Source: Apodemus sylvaticus (Eukaryota; Chordata; Mammalia; Rodentia; Muridae). From it: 64,000 bases of DNA. The position numbers and the translations under genes were made by a program. The first letter of the stretch is position 1; each line of letters begins with the position of its first letter. Below are positions 22,350-32,344 of the stretch, piece by piece. The notes under the pieces are model-generated. The model was not told the DNA's origin and did no database searches. It saw only the letters and a program-made list of their open reading frames with translations. The DNA is taken from assembly GCF_947179515.1 (NCBI RefSeq), contig NC_067472.1, positions 79,829,766-79,893,765 of the forward strand, given 5' to 3'.

Positions 22350-22445
22350 AGGGCCCGGGGAGGTTAATTGGCTTGTTCTTGGTGGCACAGCCGGCTGATT
22401 GTGGCACTGGAATTAAGCCACTTCGAACTGGCTTCAAAGGGTCTG
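22350..22445 (-). repeat. MIR fragment
   Basis: GAGGTTAATTGGCTTGTTCT then TGGTGGCACAGCCGGCTGAT and GGCACTGGAATTAAGCCA is antisense MIR (GGTTAAGTAACTTGCCCAAG and AGTGGCAGAGCTGGGATTTG). Confidence 0.6.
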
Positions 22446-23155
22446 CCCTGCTTTCACAGAGTCTTCCTGTGGGTGTGACTAGGTAGGAGGACAAAGAGAT
22501 TTCTTTTTTTTTTTCTCCAATTAATCTGCAGAAAATATAAACTCAGGAGTTAGTAGCAGCCAGGTGAAATAGTAAAGACAGAATCAGCAGGGGGCCGAGA
22601 GAGCGAGGGTTTACTATTCTTTCTTGGAGGCAGAGGCAAACTTCAAGGCTATTTACAAAGAAAGATGGCATTCTACCTGCTGATGGAAAGACACAGGAAG
22701 CTGGGGTGAACTCTTGAGTACAGCAGGCTCTGGGCCTTAGAGGGGTGGAGTGATGTTGGTGGATTCCCCTTCAGTGAGTGAGGGAATTACTGCAGTCCAG
22801 GAAGAGGTCGTCTAGGCTGGTCAAAGGCCAATGCCTGACTCCTGGGGTGCGTTGGGCCCTGCCATCTGCTCCACCAGATGAGCCCAAGGTCAAAATGTTT
22901 CTCTGGTAGAAGAGAAAGCAGAGCCAGGCAGCCCTTATGCAAACCAGTTATTAGGGTTAATTAGCAATTATGAAAATTAGCCCACTGATTGTTGTTGGTC
23001 ATGATGGCAGTATTATGGGAGAGACAGACTCCTGTGGCCCAGTTTGACTCCGACGCCTCCGAGTCTTCGTGCTAACCAGTCCTGACCTTGAGCTCTGTCC
23101 TTGGCCTGCTTAATCTGGTTTTAATGAGAATCTGGCGGGGTTGGTTGAATAAAAT
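22446..23155. other. Gsg1l: Unique intronic sequence
   Basis: No gene seen. It contains a CTCF-like TCAGCAGGGGGCCG at 22584-22597 and AT-rich 22940-22990 (ATTAGGGTTAATTAGC). Confidence 0.45.
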
Positions 23156-23159
23156 CTTG

Positions 23160-23272
23160 CAGCCTTAGCCAGGCATGGTATTGCAGTCTGTGACCATGAC
23201 ATTCAGGAGCAGGAGGCTGAGGCAGGAGAGTTATGAGCTAAGCTAGCTTGCGTCTCAGAAGAAGAAAGGATC
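23160..23272 (+). repeat. B1-like SINE
   Basis: TTAGCCAGGCATGGTATTGC, GGAGCAGGAGGCTGAGGCAG then GAGAGTTATGAGC and GCGTCTCAGAAG in B1 order. Confidence 0.65.
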
Positions 23273-24107
23273 CAACTGCATAGCACCAGGCTGGAGAAAG
23301 GTGATAAAAATTCAAAATCCAAAGTTTTCGTAAAATACCTAGGCGATGCCTAGAGTCATACAAGGGTGCTCTGAGTTTATGGTTGAGCTGGCCTCTCATG
23401 AGACTTTAGCCAAAATGTCTGCACCTCCTTTAAGCAGTGGTTCCACAGGTAGGGGTGGGCTGCAGTGGGACAAGCCTGCTGTGCATTCCTTCCGTTACTC
23501 CTCAGGGACTGGTGGTAAGGAGTGGACTAATGTCACTGTGCAGATGAGAGGCTGGGTCACCCGCAGTCCTGGTGAGAGCTGTTGAACCTGAACCTGGTGT
23601 CATCATGCCGAGCCGCCCAGAGCGAGGCTTAGTACCTGGGACCCAGCTGTCGTTGCCATCATGATTTGCAGCTGACCTTGAATATCTGAGAGATGGGTGA
23701 GGGCTGTAGATAGCAGCCTTGTCTGGGTGGGGCCTGGCCCGGGACTCACATGGGACCCTCAGTACGGGGGTCAGGCCAGACATCTATTCGATGTTTCCCC
23801 AACAGTAGTGATTGTACAAGTACTGATCCAGAGGACTAGAATCTTCATGTTGTCCCACTGGCTCCATGAGTTCGCTAGCTGTCAAGGGGTCTGAGGTGTG
23901 CTCGCACTTTTAGGGACCCACAAAGTGTTCTGAGTTCAGCTGCTTAAACCAGAAGAGAAAATTAATATAATAAATAATCAAATGAGTGTGGTTAGAGGGA
24001 GAAGTAATGTTCTAATGTTTTATTGTATAGAATCATAGTTATGGTTGACAATAATTAATTAATCGTGTATGTGTTACATTGCAAGACCCTGCCAGAAGAA
24101 AAAGTGG

Positions 24108-24170
24108 AGGAGGAGACAAGGGAGGAGGAGGAGGGAAAGGAGGAGGAGGAGAAGGGGGAGGAAGAAGAGA
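24108..24170. repeat. Purine-rich (GGA)n tract
   Basis: Nearly pure A/G, mostly GGA and GAA triplets. Confidence 0.85.
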
Positions 24171-24224
24171 TTCTCAATGGTTCCAAAACAGAGAACAGAT
24201 AAATGTTTGAGGTGATGTATATTG

Positions 24225-24800
24225 GTTATTATTTTTCTTGCTGCTGTTACAAAACACCCAGTACAAAGCCACTTGAAGGAAAGGAGGATGGAAGGAAGGA
24301 AGGAAGGAAGGAAGGAAGGAGAGAAGGAAGGAAGGAAGGAAGGAGAGAAGAAAGGAAGGATGAAAGGGGAAGGAGGGGGAGAAGGGAGGAAGGAGGAAGG
24401 AGGAGGGAAGGAGGAGGGGAGAGGGAAAGAAGGAAGGAAGGATGGAGGGGGAGAAGGGAGGAAGGAAGGAAGAAAGGGAAGGGAGGGAGGGAGGGAAGGA
24501 AGTGTTTATTCTGGCTCACAGATCAAAGGTGCAGGCCATCATGGTGGGGAGGACACAGAAGCAGGGTCATAAGGCACCTGGACACTGTGTCCACAATAAA
24601 AGCCAACAGAGGAATTCTCATTCCATGTCCCCTTTTCGCCACAGCCGTGGAGTGGTACTGCCCATGCCCATATGTGGGGTAGGAGGTGTCTCTCTGTTCT
24701 GCTGATCCTTTCTGGGAACACTCTCATAGACACACCCGGAGGTTTGTTTCCATGGCGAAACACACTAAGGCTTATCAGGGTGACTAGGAAGATTCACCAC
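24225..24800 (+). repeat. RMR element interrupted by a GGAA microsatellite
   Basis: Left part TTTTTCTTGCTGCTGTTACA then AAACACCCAGTACAAAGCC. The right part resumes at 24503 as GTGTTTATTCTGGCTCACAG then GCAGGCCATCATGGTGG. The 24285-24502 purine tract sits exactly where the normal element reads AGGAAAGG before GTTTATTT. Confidence 0.7.
24285..24502. repeat. (GGAA)n and related purine tract, about 218 bp
   Basis: Pure purine on + apart from single T bases at 24289, 24361 and 24442. Clean (GGAA) tandem runs at 24293-24316 and 24326-24344 degrade into GGA/GGGA variants. Confidence 0.93.
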
Positions 24801-24909
24801 CACAGATGGATATGTCAACTCTTCTAATCATTTCGTGCCACACGCATGTGATGAAATGTCACACCACCCCCAAACATGTATAACTACTGTGTATCACTTA
24901 AAATAAAAA

Positions 24910-25010
24910 CACCAGGCTGAGGTCACAGCTCATCGGTTGAAGACTCTCCTAGCTCATGCATAGCCTGGCGTTCACAGTGTCACAAAAGTGTAAGAATTAT
25001 TTTAATTAAA
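24910..25010 (+). repeat. ID-like SINE fragment
   Basis: CAGGCTGAGGTCACAGCTCA then TCGGTTGAAGACTCTCCTAG and CTCATGCATAGCCTGGCG resembles a diverged ID head with an A-rich end. Confidence 0.5.
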
Positions 25011-25094
25011 AATTTTAAATTACACATTTTCAAAAAAGACAAAGTTGCAAGAATGATTCCAGATTGTGTTATATTTATTTTTATACAATTAAAA

Positions 25095-25197
25095 GTCAAC
25101 CAAAGAGCCAGGCAAGAGTATGGAAAGCTCTAGGATAGCCTGAGCTACATAGAAAGACACTCTCTTTAAATAAAGCAATAATAAAAAAAAAAAAATC
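25095..25197 (+). repeat. B1 fragment with poly-A tail
   Basis: AGCTCTAGGATAGCCTGAGC then TACATAGAAAGACACTCTCT and an AATAATAAAAAAAAAAAAA tail. The 3' half of B1. Confidence 0.65.
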
Positions 25198-25489
25198 CAA
25201 TCCTGCATCCCTAAAAGGGACCCAGGGAAATGATGGTGACACCTCAAAGTGGGCCACAGGATTTGTGGTGCTTTGGAGACTATGGGGTGCTGGAAGTTCT
25301 TCTGTCTCTCAGGGAACAGAGCCTTAGCCCCAGAAAGACTCTGAGAGCTGCAGGAGGATTTCTGCTTTCTCCCAGCTCCCGGGGAAAGTGCAGCTGAGCT
25401 AGGAAAACAAGCCATTTGGAAAATTCCTTCACATTCCAGCTCACTGTGGGCTTTCAGTAAGATCCACGTGGCATGAAGAGACACCTGTC

Positions 25490-25545
25490 CGTTTCCCTGG
25501 AAATAACCAGCTGTGTGACTTCAGCAACAGCCTATTTTGTTATGT
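25490..25545 (+). repeat. MIR-like fragment
   Basis: AACCAGCTGTGTGACTTCAG then CAACAGCC matches the MIR core start. Very short. Confidence 0.4.
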
Positions 25546-25549
25546 AACG

Positions 25550-26195
25550 AGAAATGGAAGTTTAGGGATAAAATAAAAATTAGCAGTGACTTGAAAGCCA
25601 GGTTTGGGGCAATGTTTTAGAGGCAAGCTGTGGGGCCAAGCTCAGGGCCCGGGACAGGGAGAGACATGGACACCACCAGGCAGAGGACCTAGAACTCAGG
25701 AGCTCAGCGATTCCCCAGCATTGCAGGTACCCCGAGCCTGAGGGACTTGGGAAGAAAAGAGTGGCTACCGGCTACCCACCTCAGGGCCTGGGAGCTGGAA
25801 CAGCCTCGGGTCCCACTCCGACTCATCTGCAAAGACTCCATCTCACCACCTTGTCTGTGGCATTATTTATGAACACATCCCGGCCTGTGACTGGCAAGTG
25901 TGTCTTCCCCTGATCAGTCCCCATCCTCCCTGGGTGACAGCCTCACATGCCATCCTTCCCTTTGTTCTGTGGCTCTGGAGTTCACTCTGCTTTGGTGACT
26001 TGTGGGTTCATGGTGGGTTTACTTCTTGCTGTAGCCTGCCACAGACAAGAAGAGGTTCCTGGGACCCTAATTTCACTCTCCACCTTACCATCAAACTCAT
26101 GCTGAAAGAACCCATGGCGTCGCTGCATGGTCCTCACCTCACCATAGCTCACTGAGTCTCTTGCCCACATTCCAGAGGGAAAGTGACTTGGGTTG
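25550..26195. other. Gsg1l: Unique intronic sequence
   Basis: I see no gene, repeat or motif cluster here that I can support. Confidence 0.5.
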
Positions 26196-26199
26196 GTTC

Positions 26200-26330
26200 C
26201 CAATCGCAGAGGGTGTCACAGTGGTGGCTCATGCCATGTGTCATGCCCAGGAGGCTGAGGCAGAAGGATCATGAGTTTGAGGCCAGTCTAGACAGCATAG
26301 TGAGTCCCTGCCTCAGAACAAGGGAGGCTG
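26200..26330 (+). repeat. B1-like SINE
   Basis: TCACAGTGGTGGCTCATGCC, CCAGGAGGCTGAGGCAGAAG then GATCATGAGTTTGAGGCCAG and GTGAGTCCCTGCCTCAG in B1 order. A GGA-rich tail follows (26333-26372). Confidence 0.7.
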
Positions 26331-26374
26331 AGGGTGAGAGGAAGAGGAGGAGAGGAAGGAGGAGGAAGAGGAAG

Positions 26375-26640
26375 TGTAATATGTTACTTTCCTGCCACAG
26401 TGGCAGCGCCTGACAGAGGGGGTCATTTTGACTCACAGACTTGGAGGGGTTTCAGCCCCTCACAGTGGAGAAGGCAGGATGGAGTAACAAGGCCATAGTT
26501 GCTCACATCATGATGACCCAGGAAGCCGAGAAGCCAGATCAGAACCTGAGTCAGGTATAACCCTCCCAGGCCCCTAGAGAGCCATCTCTACCAGCCAGTC
26601 CCCACTCCCTAAAGTTTCTACAGCCTTCAAAATCATGCCA
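26375..26640 (+). repeat. RMR element copy
   Basis: TTTGACTCACAGACTTGG then TCACATCATGATGACCCAGG and TCCCTAAAGTTTCTACAGCC follow the RMR interior. The start is truncated. Confidence 0.55.
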
Positions 26641-27155
26641 CAAGCTGGGAGCCAAGGGCTTAAAACAGGAGCCTGTGAGGGGCATTGAAGATTTAAATAC
26701 AGTGCAGAGGATTCAAGTTACAGAAGTGAATATTTGCATATTATTAAAATCCTTTTGGTTGTAAGTGACAAGAACTGAATCAGTCAGATGAAGGCAGGGA
26801 GGGTGGTGATGGAGCCAGTTTGCTCGGTAACTGCAAGTGTGCTGCCAAGCATGAGGCACGGCCATGCCAAGGTGCTTAGAATGCCGCCTACATTAGCAGT
26901 CCTTCTCAATTCTGTCAGCATGGAGAGAGGGCTCATCACAAGACTTTAGATGCACTGAAGTTCCAGAGGTAGAAAGGCCTCTTGGAGTTTCCTCCATGCT
27001 GTGGGCTTAACACGGGTTGGGTTAATAGTGGGCTCAAGGGAACTGGCTGAAAACAGATCCAAATGGGTTGTTAAGTCAGAGGATTAACAGAGAGGGCCTA
27101 TGGTAGAGCCAAGTGACTCAGGGTCCCAGGAATAAGCAGTTCCTTCACTAAAAAC
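26641..27155. other. Gsg1l: Unique intronic sequence
   Basis: No gene or clear repeat. 26695-26765 is AT-rich (GAATATTTGCATATTATTAA includes an octamer-like ATTTGCAT, 26731-26738). Confidence 0.4.
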
Positions 27156-27190
27156 CTTTAAATCCTTATGACAAAATACCAGGAAGATAA

Positions 27191-27361
27191 AGAAGAAGAA
27201 GAAGAAGAAGAAGAAGAAGAAGAAGAAGAAGAAGAAGAAGAAGAAGAAGAAGAAGAAGAAGAAGAAGAAGAAGAAGAAGAAGAAGAAAGAGGAGGAGGAG
27301 GAGGAGGAGGAGGAGGAGGAGGAGGAGGAGGAGGAGGAGGAGGAGGAGGAGGAGGAGGAGG
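27191..27361. repeat. (GAA)n followed by (GAG)n, about 170 bp
   Basis: About 32 uninterrupted GAA triplets (27191-27287) and then about 24 GAG triplets (27289-27361) in the Gsg1l sense strand. Pure homopurine, prone to triplex formation. Confidence 0.97.
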
Positions 27362-27639
27362 TATTTTGGCTCTTGTTTCCAGAAGGTCTGGCTATGGTCT
27401 GGCTGGTTCCATTGTTTTCATCCTGTGTAAGGCAGAGCATCATGGAAGAAGAGCATGCTGCAGTACGCCTGATCTCATCATGGCGGCCAGGAAGGAAAAA
27501 GAGACAGACATCCACAGAAACAAAAAGACACAGAGAGATACAGGAAGAGAGATAGAGCCAGAAACAAAGAGACACAGAGACACAGAGATAGAGACACGCA
27601 GAGAGATATAGAGAAAGGGTGAGAAAAAAAGGTAATAGA

Positions 27640-27731
27640 AGAGAGAGGAGAGAGAGAGAGAGGAGAGAGGAGAGAGAGAGGAGAGAGAGAGAGGAGAGAG
27701 AGAGAGGAGAGAGGAGAGAGGAGAGAGAGAC
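27640..27731. repeat. (GA)n-rich purine tract
   Basis: Mostly GAGAGAGA with occasional GGA over about 92 bp, entirely purine on +. Confidence 0.93.
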
Positions 27732-27900
27732 TGAGGAGGCCAGGGCAAGATACAGCCTGCAGGAACACACCCACACTGACCTACTTCTTCCAGTCAAGCC
27801 CTATTCTGAAGTTTCCAGCAACTCCCCAGGTGACTATAAGCCTGTGGGGACAGTTGGTGTTCAATCTATAACATCCCACACTTGGTCCTAAGGATTCATA

Positions 27901-29325
27901 GCCATCTCATAATGCAAGATGCATTTAGTCTACACCCAAGAGTCCCCAGAGTGTTAGCAAGTCCCAGCATTGTTCCAAAGTTGAAGAATCAAGTCTGAGA
28001 CTCAAGGAGAGCACTTAGCATGGGGTTAGAGTTTTAAACCTTAACAAAACGAGCTGCAAAGAATTTGCCACACACTTCAGAGAGTTCATGTGACAGTACA
28101 CACTCCTGTTCCAAAACTGAAGAATGGGAGAATGACAGGCCAGTCAGACCAAATGCTGATTGCTGCAGCTCCCTGTATGGCACCTGAGGCATGTCGGGGC
28201 ATCATACAAACTCTGGAGCCCTGGGCAGCATCAGCACCCGCCAGCTTGCTGTGTGCAGTCCATCTAGCTTCTCTCCCGAGCTGCTTCTGTGTTTGATCTC
28301 AGCAGACCCTGCATGCTTCTGACATGTCCAGCTTCCTGTGGTCTCCACTGGCAGCTCCCCGACTCCCATGATCACCCTCTCACCCATGCAGTTTCACAAA
28401 CCACTTTCTCAGGAGCTGACTTAAGAGAATCTGGCTCAACCGTATAATGCCTGTCCTCTTCTTGGACCTTCCTCTGAAATCTGGGTGGAAGCCCGCATAC
28501 CCCCGGAAACTCTTATGTTCTGTAAGCCTGCAAAACTAGCATCATGTGGATGAAGCCAGGGTCTGCCAGAGCCTGAACAGTAGCCAGGACCTTGGATGGC
28601 AGCTGAGTGCCTGGGTCCTGACAGAGGGGAGAGAAGGCTTTTTTTGCAGTGCTTTCTCCTTAAAGGGACAGTCTCTTAGATGTGTTTTCACTTTGATCCA
28701 ACTGTACAAAGTCTGGATTTCGTTAGGCCATTTACACACACGCACATACTCAAATATGTAACATGCTCAGATCATATCCACTCCTCAATACTTTTATGGA
28801 CTTTTTTAACGGTGTCATTCTCCTTAACAACCATACCCTCTGCACCTACAGCAGTAGTGTGGTCCTGTTCAGATCAAACAACAAGCCTTACAAATCTTTC
28901 TGCTCTGCCCTTTGCTCCCAATGATCACTGTGAATTTGTTCACAGCCACCTTCTGAATCCCCCCTCCAGTTTCCGCGGGCTATTGCCTTTAGACTTAGCT
29001 TTGCACAGAGTCCGAGGACGTGAAAAGTGTTGACAGGTTCTTTGCCACAGTGCTACATGAGTATCATCTAGTACAGGTCCCAGTGAAATCTTTGTTCCCA
29101 AGTGAAAGTCCAACAATGTTGCTTAGCTACATCCCTGCCTCTGTGCTGGTCCTCTGAGCTCCCTCCAGAGCCCCTCACTCAACTAAGCTCACAGCTGGGT
29201 TTTACAGCTTTCCTAGCCCGACTATGCAACTGTCCACACATCTGTAGTCCAATTGCAAAACCTTCTCAAACCCATGTCTGGTAGTCACAGCAGTGAGCTC
29301 ACTTCTCCGGTACCAAGTTTCTGAG
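27901..29325. other. Gsg1l: Intronic sequence without a supported gene
   Basis: Mixed unique or diverged repetitive sequence. Part of 27900-28450 resembles the interior of long RMR-type copies. Short frames here have no recognisable protein character. Confidence 0.4.
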
Positions 29326-29327
29326 TG

Positions 29328-29640
29328 TTAACTGGACTTTATGTGACAAAACACGCCAGAGAAGCCAGTATCAGAGAGTCCTGCATGGTCAGCTGACTCC
29401 TCTGCTTCCAGACCTGGAGTTAGGCAGGGCAACATGGCGAGCAAGGACGCTTACCTCAGGGAGGCCAGGAGGCGGGATGGTGGTGATCAGGGCAAGATAT
29501 AGACCTTAGAGACATGTAGCCCTACCTCCGAAAGTTTCTAAAACCTTCCCAAATAGCTTCACCAGCTGAGGATCAAGTGCTCCACACATGGACCATGAGG
29601 CCCATCTCATACACTAGCCTTAGCTGAGACCCTAAGCTGA
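29328..29640 (+). repeat. RMR element copy
   Basis: GTTAACTGGACTTTATGTGA then CAAAACACGCCAGAGAAGCC, GGCGGGATGGTGGTGATCAG and CCTCCGAAAGTTTCTAAAAC then CCAGCTGAGGATCAAG follow the RMR order. Confidence 0.55.
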
Positions 29641-29688
29641 ACTTTCTTGGGAGGCAATCCCAGGGAGTGTGGAGAAGGTGGCCGGGGG

Positions 29689-29760
29689 GAGGAGGTGGAG
29701 GAGGAGGAGGAGGAGGAGGAGGAGGAGGAGGAGGAGGAGGAAGAGGAGGAGGAGGAGGAG
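29689..29760. repeat. (GAG)n microsatellite
   Basis: About 24 GGA/GAG triplets with a TGG and a GAA interruption, on the + strand. Confidence 0.95.
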
Positions 29761-30214
29761 CAAAGCAGGGAAAGGGAGCACTGCTGAGCAGGTGACCACC
29801 ACTGGGCACTGGGTTCATAGGAGGCTCCGGAGCCCAGGCAGAACTGCTTGCTCAAAGTTCCCTCCAAGAGGTGGTTAGTTAGGGTCCTTCCTTCACTTTG
29901 ATGCTCTCCTCATCTCCCACCCCAGAGAGCAAGTGCTTAAGGAAGGAAGCCCCTGGGTAACCTAAAGCTACACGGGGCCGATGGCCTGGGCCAAGGAGAC
30001 ATGAGGGGGCTGCTGGGAGCTGCCACAGACGTCACCTGCAGAGCAAACAGACTAGTGACACTAACCAATGTGGTTCTGATGCAAACCACACAGATGTTTT
30101 AGTCCTTTCTGGATTGTTCTAACAGAAAACCACGGAGTGAGAAGTGTGCCACGTTGCCATGTCTTATTTCTTAGGCATCCTTGTTGGCCTTAGTCCTGCC
30201 AGGCTTACTCAATG

Positions 30215-30328
30215 CACCCCCCACCTCACCCTCCACCCCCCACCCCCCCCACCCCCCCCCACCCACCTCACCCCCACCTCACCCCACCCCCCCACCCCCC
30301 CACCTCACCCCCCACCCCCACCCCCCAC
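30215..30328. repeat. C-rich (CCCCA)n tract
   Basis: About 114 bp of C-runs separated by A, AC or T. The minus strand is strongly G-rich and G-quadruplex prone. Confidence 0.92.
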
Positions 30329-30699
30329 TTTGCCCCACTGCTATGGCGCTCCACCACAGTTTTATAGTTTAATGTGATGTTATGGAAAGTGGGACAGGGT
30401 TTGGTCCTGGTCATAATCCTTTTACTTATACAGGCTACAGTCCCCAGTTTTCTGGAGACTAGAATGCTCTGGAATTTAGCAGTTTTGGGATTTGTAAGGT
30501 AACATAACACACAGACTTCCCATTCCATAGCCTGACAGCGCATTGTACTCACATGCACACATTTCCACATGATAATAGGACATGTTTTTGTGGTCAGCAG
30601 CAGTCTCTATGAGTTCAAGCCATATTACGGCCAAGTGAGTCCTAGAAAAGCTCTCAGGTTTCAGAACTTTCGGGGACTGTAAGGTGCAGGGCAAGATAT

Positions 30700-30850
30700 T
30701 ACAGTCAGCCTGGTGTGATGACTCACACCTATAACAACAGCACCCAGGAAGCTAAGGCAGGAGGATTGTAAGTTCAAGGCCAGCCTAAGATACACTGTGA
30801 GCTCTGAGCCAGCTTGAGCTACACAGAAGCTCTGTCTAAAATCATGCATG
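30700..30850 (+). repeat. B1-like SINE
   Basis: CAGCCTGGTGTGATGACTCA then CACCTATAACAACAGCACCC, GGCAGGAGGATTGTAAGTTC then AAGGCCAGCC and GAGCTACACAGAAGCTCTGT in B1 order. Old copy. Confidence 0.8.
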
Positions 30851-30869
30851 GAATCACTAATTTACATTT

Positions 30870-30975
30870 GTTTTGCTTCCACTGTGTGCTAGCCAGGTGC
30901 TGTGACGTTGCTATTTTACAGCTGAGAATAATGAGGCATAGACCCCCCATCAGCAGCTCTAGTGTTACAGCCCGA
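30870..30975 (+). repeat. MIR/L2-like fragment
   Basis: TTCCACTGTGTGCTAGCCAG then GTGCTGTGACG and ATTTTACAGCTGAGAATAAT then GAGGCATAG. Confidence 0.5.
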
Positions 30976-31329
30976 GTGCTGTGCTGAGCCTCCACCCCGA
31001 CCCCACCCACATGAGCCTTTCTGGTCCAGCTCACATCTGTTGGGGACAGACATGGGAACGGAGAATGAGGCTGGGAACTTTAGCATTTGTGGTCTTACCA
31101 CTTAGATTGAGGCTCCGGCCCATTGTGCAAGCGTTCTGCGTGAACGACGCATTAGCAAAACCATCCAGGTGTGCCTCAGCAGGCAGGCAATGCAGCGGCC
31201 AGGGTAAACTTGGGGACACATGTCCCACGGCTCATCGTTACCATGGAGACGTATACATGGCATTCAGGAAAAGCCAAATTCTGGGTTTTTTATGGAAGGT
31301 TCTCCTTACTTTTAATTATAAAAAATGTT

Positions 31330-31915
31330 TTAAAAACAACTTTATTAAGGTGTAATTTGCATATCATAATCTTTTCCATGTAAAGTATGGGATTTTTAGG
31401 TAATTTTTAGTAGGCATCGTGATAGTCTAATTAAAAGAAAAAAAAAAACAACACTTCCATTAACCTTCAATAAATCTCACAGCCAATAGCAGCTGTTCTC
31501 CAGTCTCAACCTTGGGTGACCATTGTTCACTCTTTAGCGCCATAATCTAGCCAAGTTTTGACATCTCGTAGAAACGGGTCATGCGGAGTATTGCCTTTTA
31601 TGACTGTCTTCATTCATTTAGTGCCATCTGTTTGTGATTTATCCATATTATAGCAGGGACTAGAATCATATTCCTTTTTATTGCTACATAAGTGCTCATT
31701 GTATGGGCATACCACCTTTCCTGTATAGACTCCTCAGTTCCAGGGAACTGGGCTGTTTTCATCTTCGGACGGCTGGAATAATGGCGCCGTGGACATTGTA
31801 AACAAATGTTTCTCTGGGACATATTTTTGTTTCTCTTGAGGATAAACCTAGGAAAGGAACCGCTGGGTCACACAGTTCAACATGCTTTTAACTACTGTGA
31901 GACCAAGGAGCCATG
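31330..31915 (-). mobile_element. Old L1 3'-region fragment (antisense)
   Basis: CAACTTTATTAAGGTGTAAT then TTGCATATCATAA, TCCTTTTTATTGCTACATAA, GTATGGGCATACCACCTTTC, TGTTTCTCTTGAGGATAAAC then CTAGGAAAGGAACCGCTGGG are diverged antisense L1M-type blocks in order. Non-functional. Confidence 0.75.
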
Positions 31916-32193
31916 ACCCAGGTCTCCTGCGGGTCCGAGGGAAAGTCATCTTTTATTGCCCTGAAGGTGACACCCACCTCTTTCCCTGCCTCACCAAGCT
32001 AGAACTCACCCTACCCCCATCTCCCATCCATCCCTAACCCCAGCAGAATCTGCTCAATAAATTCTGGCTTTGAAGATGAGAGGTAAGCAGGAAACGTTTT
32101 GCCAGTAGGTTTTAAGGTAGGTTTTGCTTACCTCAGTGAAGCGTGGGGCCTGAGAGTCTAGGGACTGTTGAGCAAAAGCGAAAGAAAAAGGGA

Positions 32194-32325
32194 AGGTCCT
32201 GAGTTCAAATCCCAGCAACTACATGGTGGCTCATAACAAGATCTGACGCCCTCTTCTGGAGTGTCTGAAGACAGCTACAGTGTACCTACACATAATAAAT
32301 AAATAAATCTTTAAAAAAAAAAATA
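32194..32325 (+). repeat. B2 SINE, 5' truncated
   Basis: Starts inside the element at GGTCCTGAGTTCAAATCCCA (B box), then CATGGTGGCTCATAACAAG, TCTTCTGGAGTGTCTGAAGA and CACATAATAAATAAATAAAT. An A-run and (TA)n follow to 32337. Confidence 0.9.
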
Positions 32326-32344
32326 TATATATATATACAAATCA

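Larger units (their letters stand above)
27160..27900 (+). repeat. RMR element carrying GAA/GGA and GA expansions
   Basis: Left flank CTTATGACAAAATACC. The element resumes at 27363 as TATTTTGGCTCTTGTTTCCA and GGTCTGGCTATGGTCTGGC, with CATCATGGAAGAAGAGCATG downstream and GAAGTTTCCAGCAACTCCCC at 27807. The triplet block occupies the same position as the GGAA block in the 24225 copy. Confidence 0.65.

Noticed and set aside
24203..24682. Arg/Glu/Gly/Lys-rich open frame
   Set aside because: Translation of the GGAA microsatellite.
27084..27797. 237-codon minus-strand open frame
   Set aside because: It is the translation of GAA/GAG and GA repeats (runs of Phe, Ser and Leu) flanked by repeat sequence. 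No protein character.
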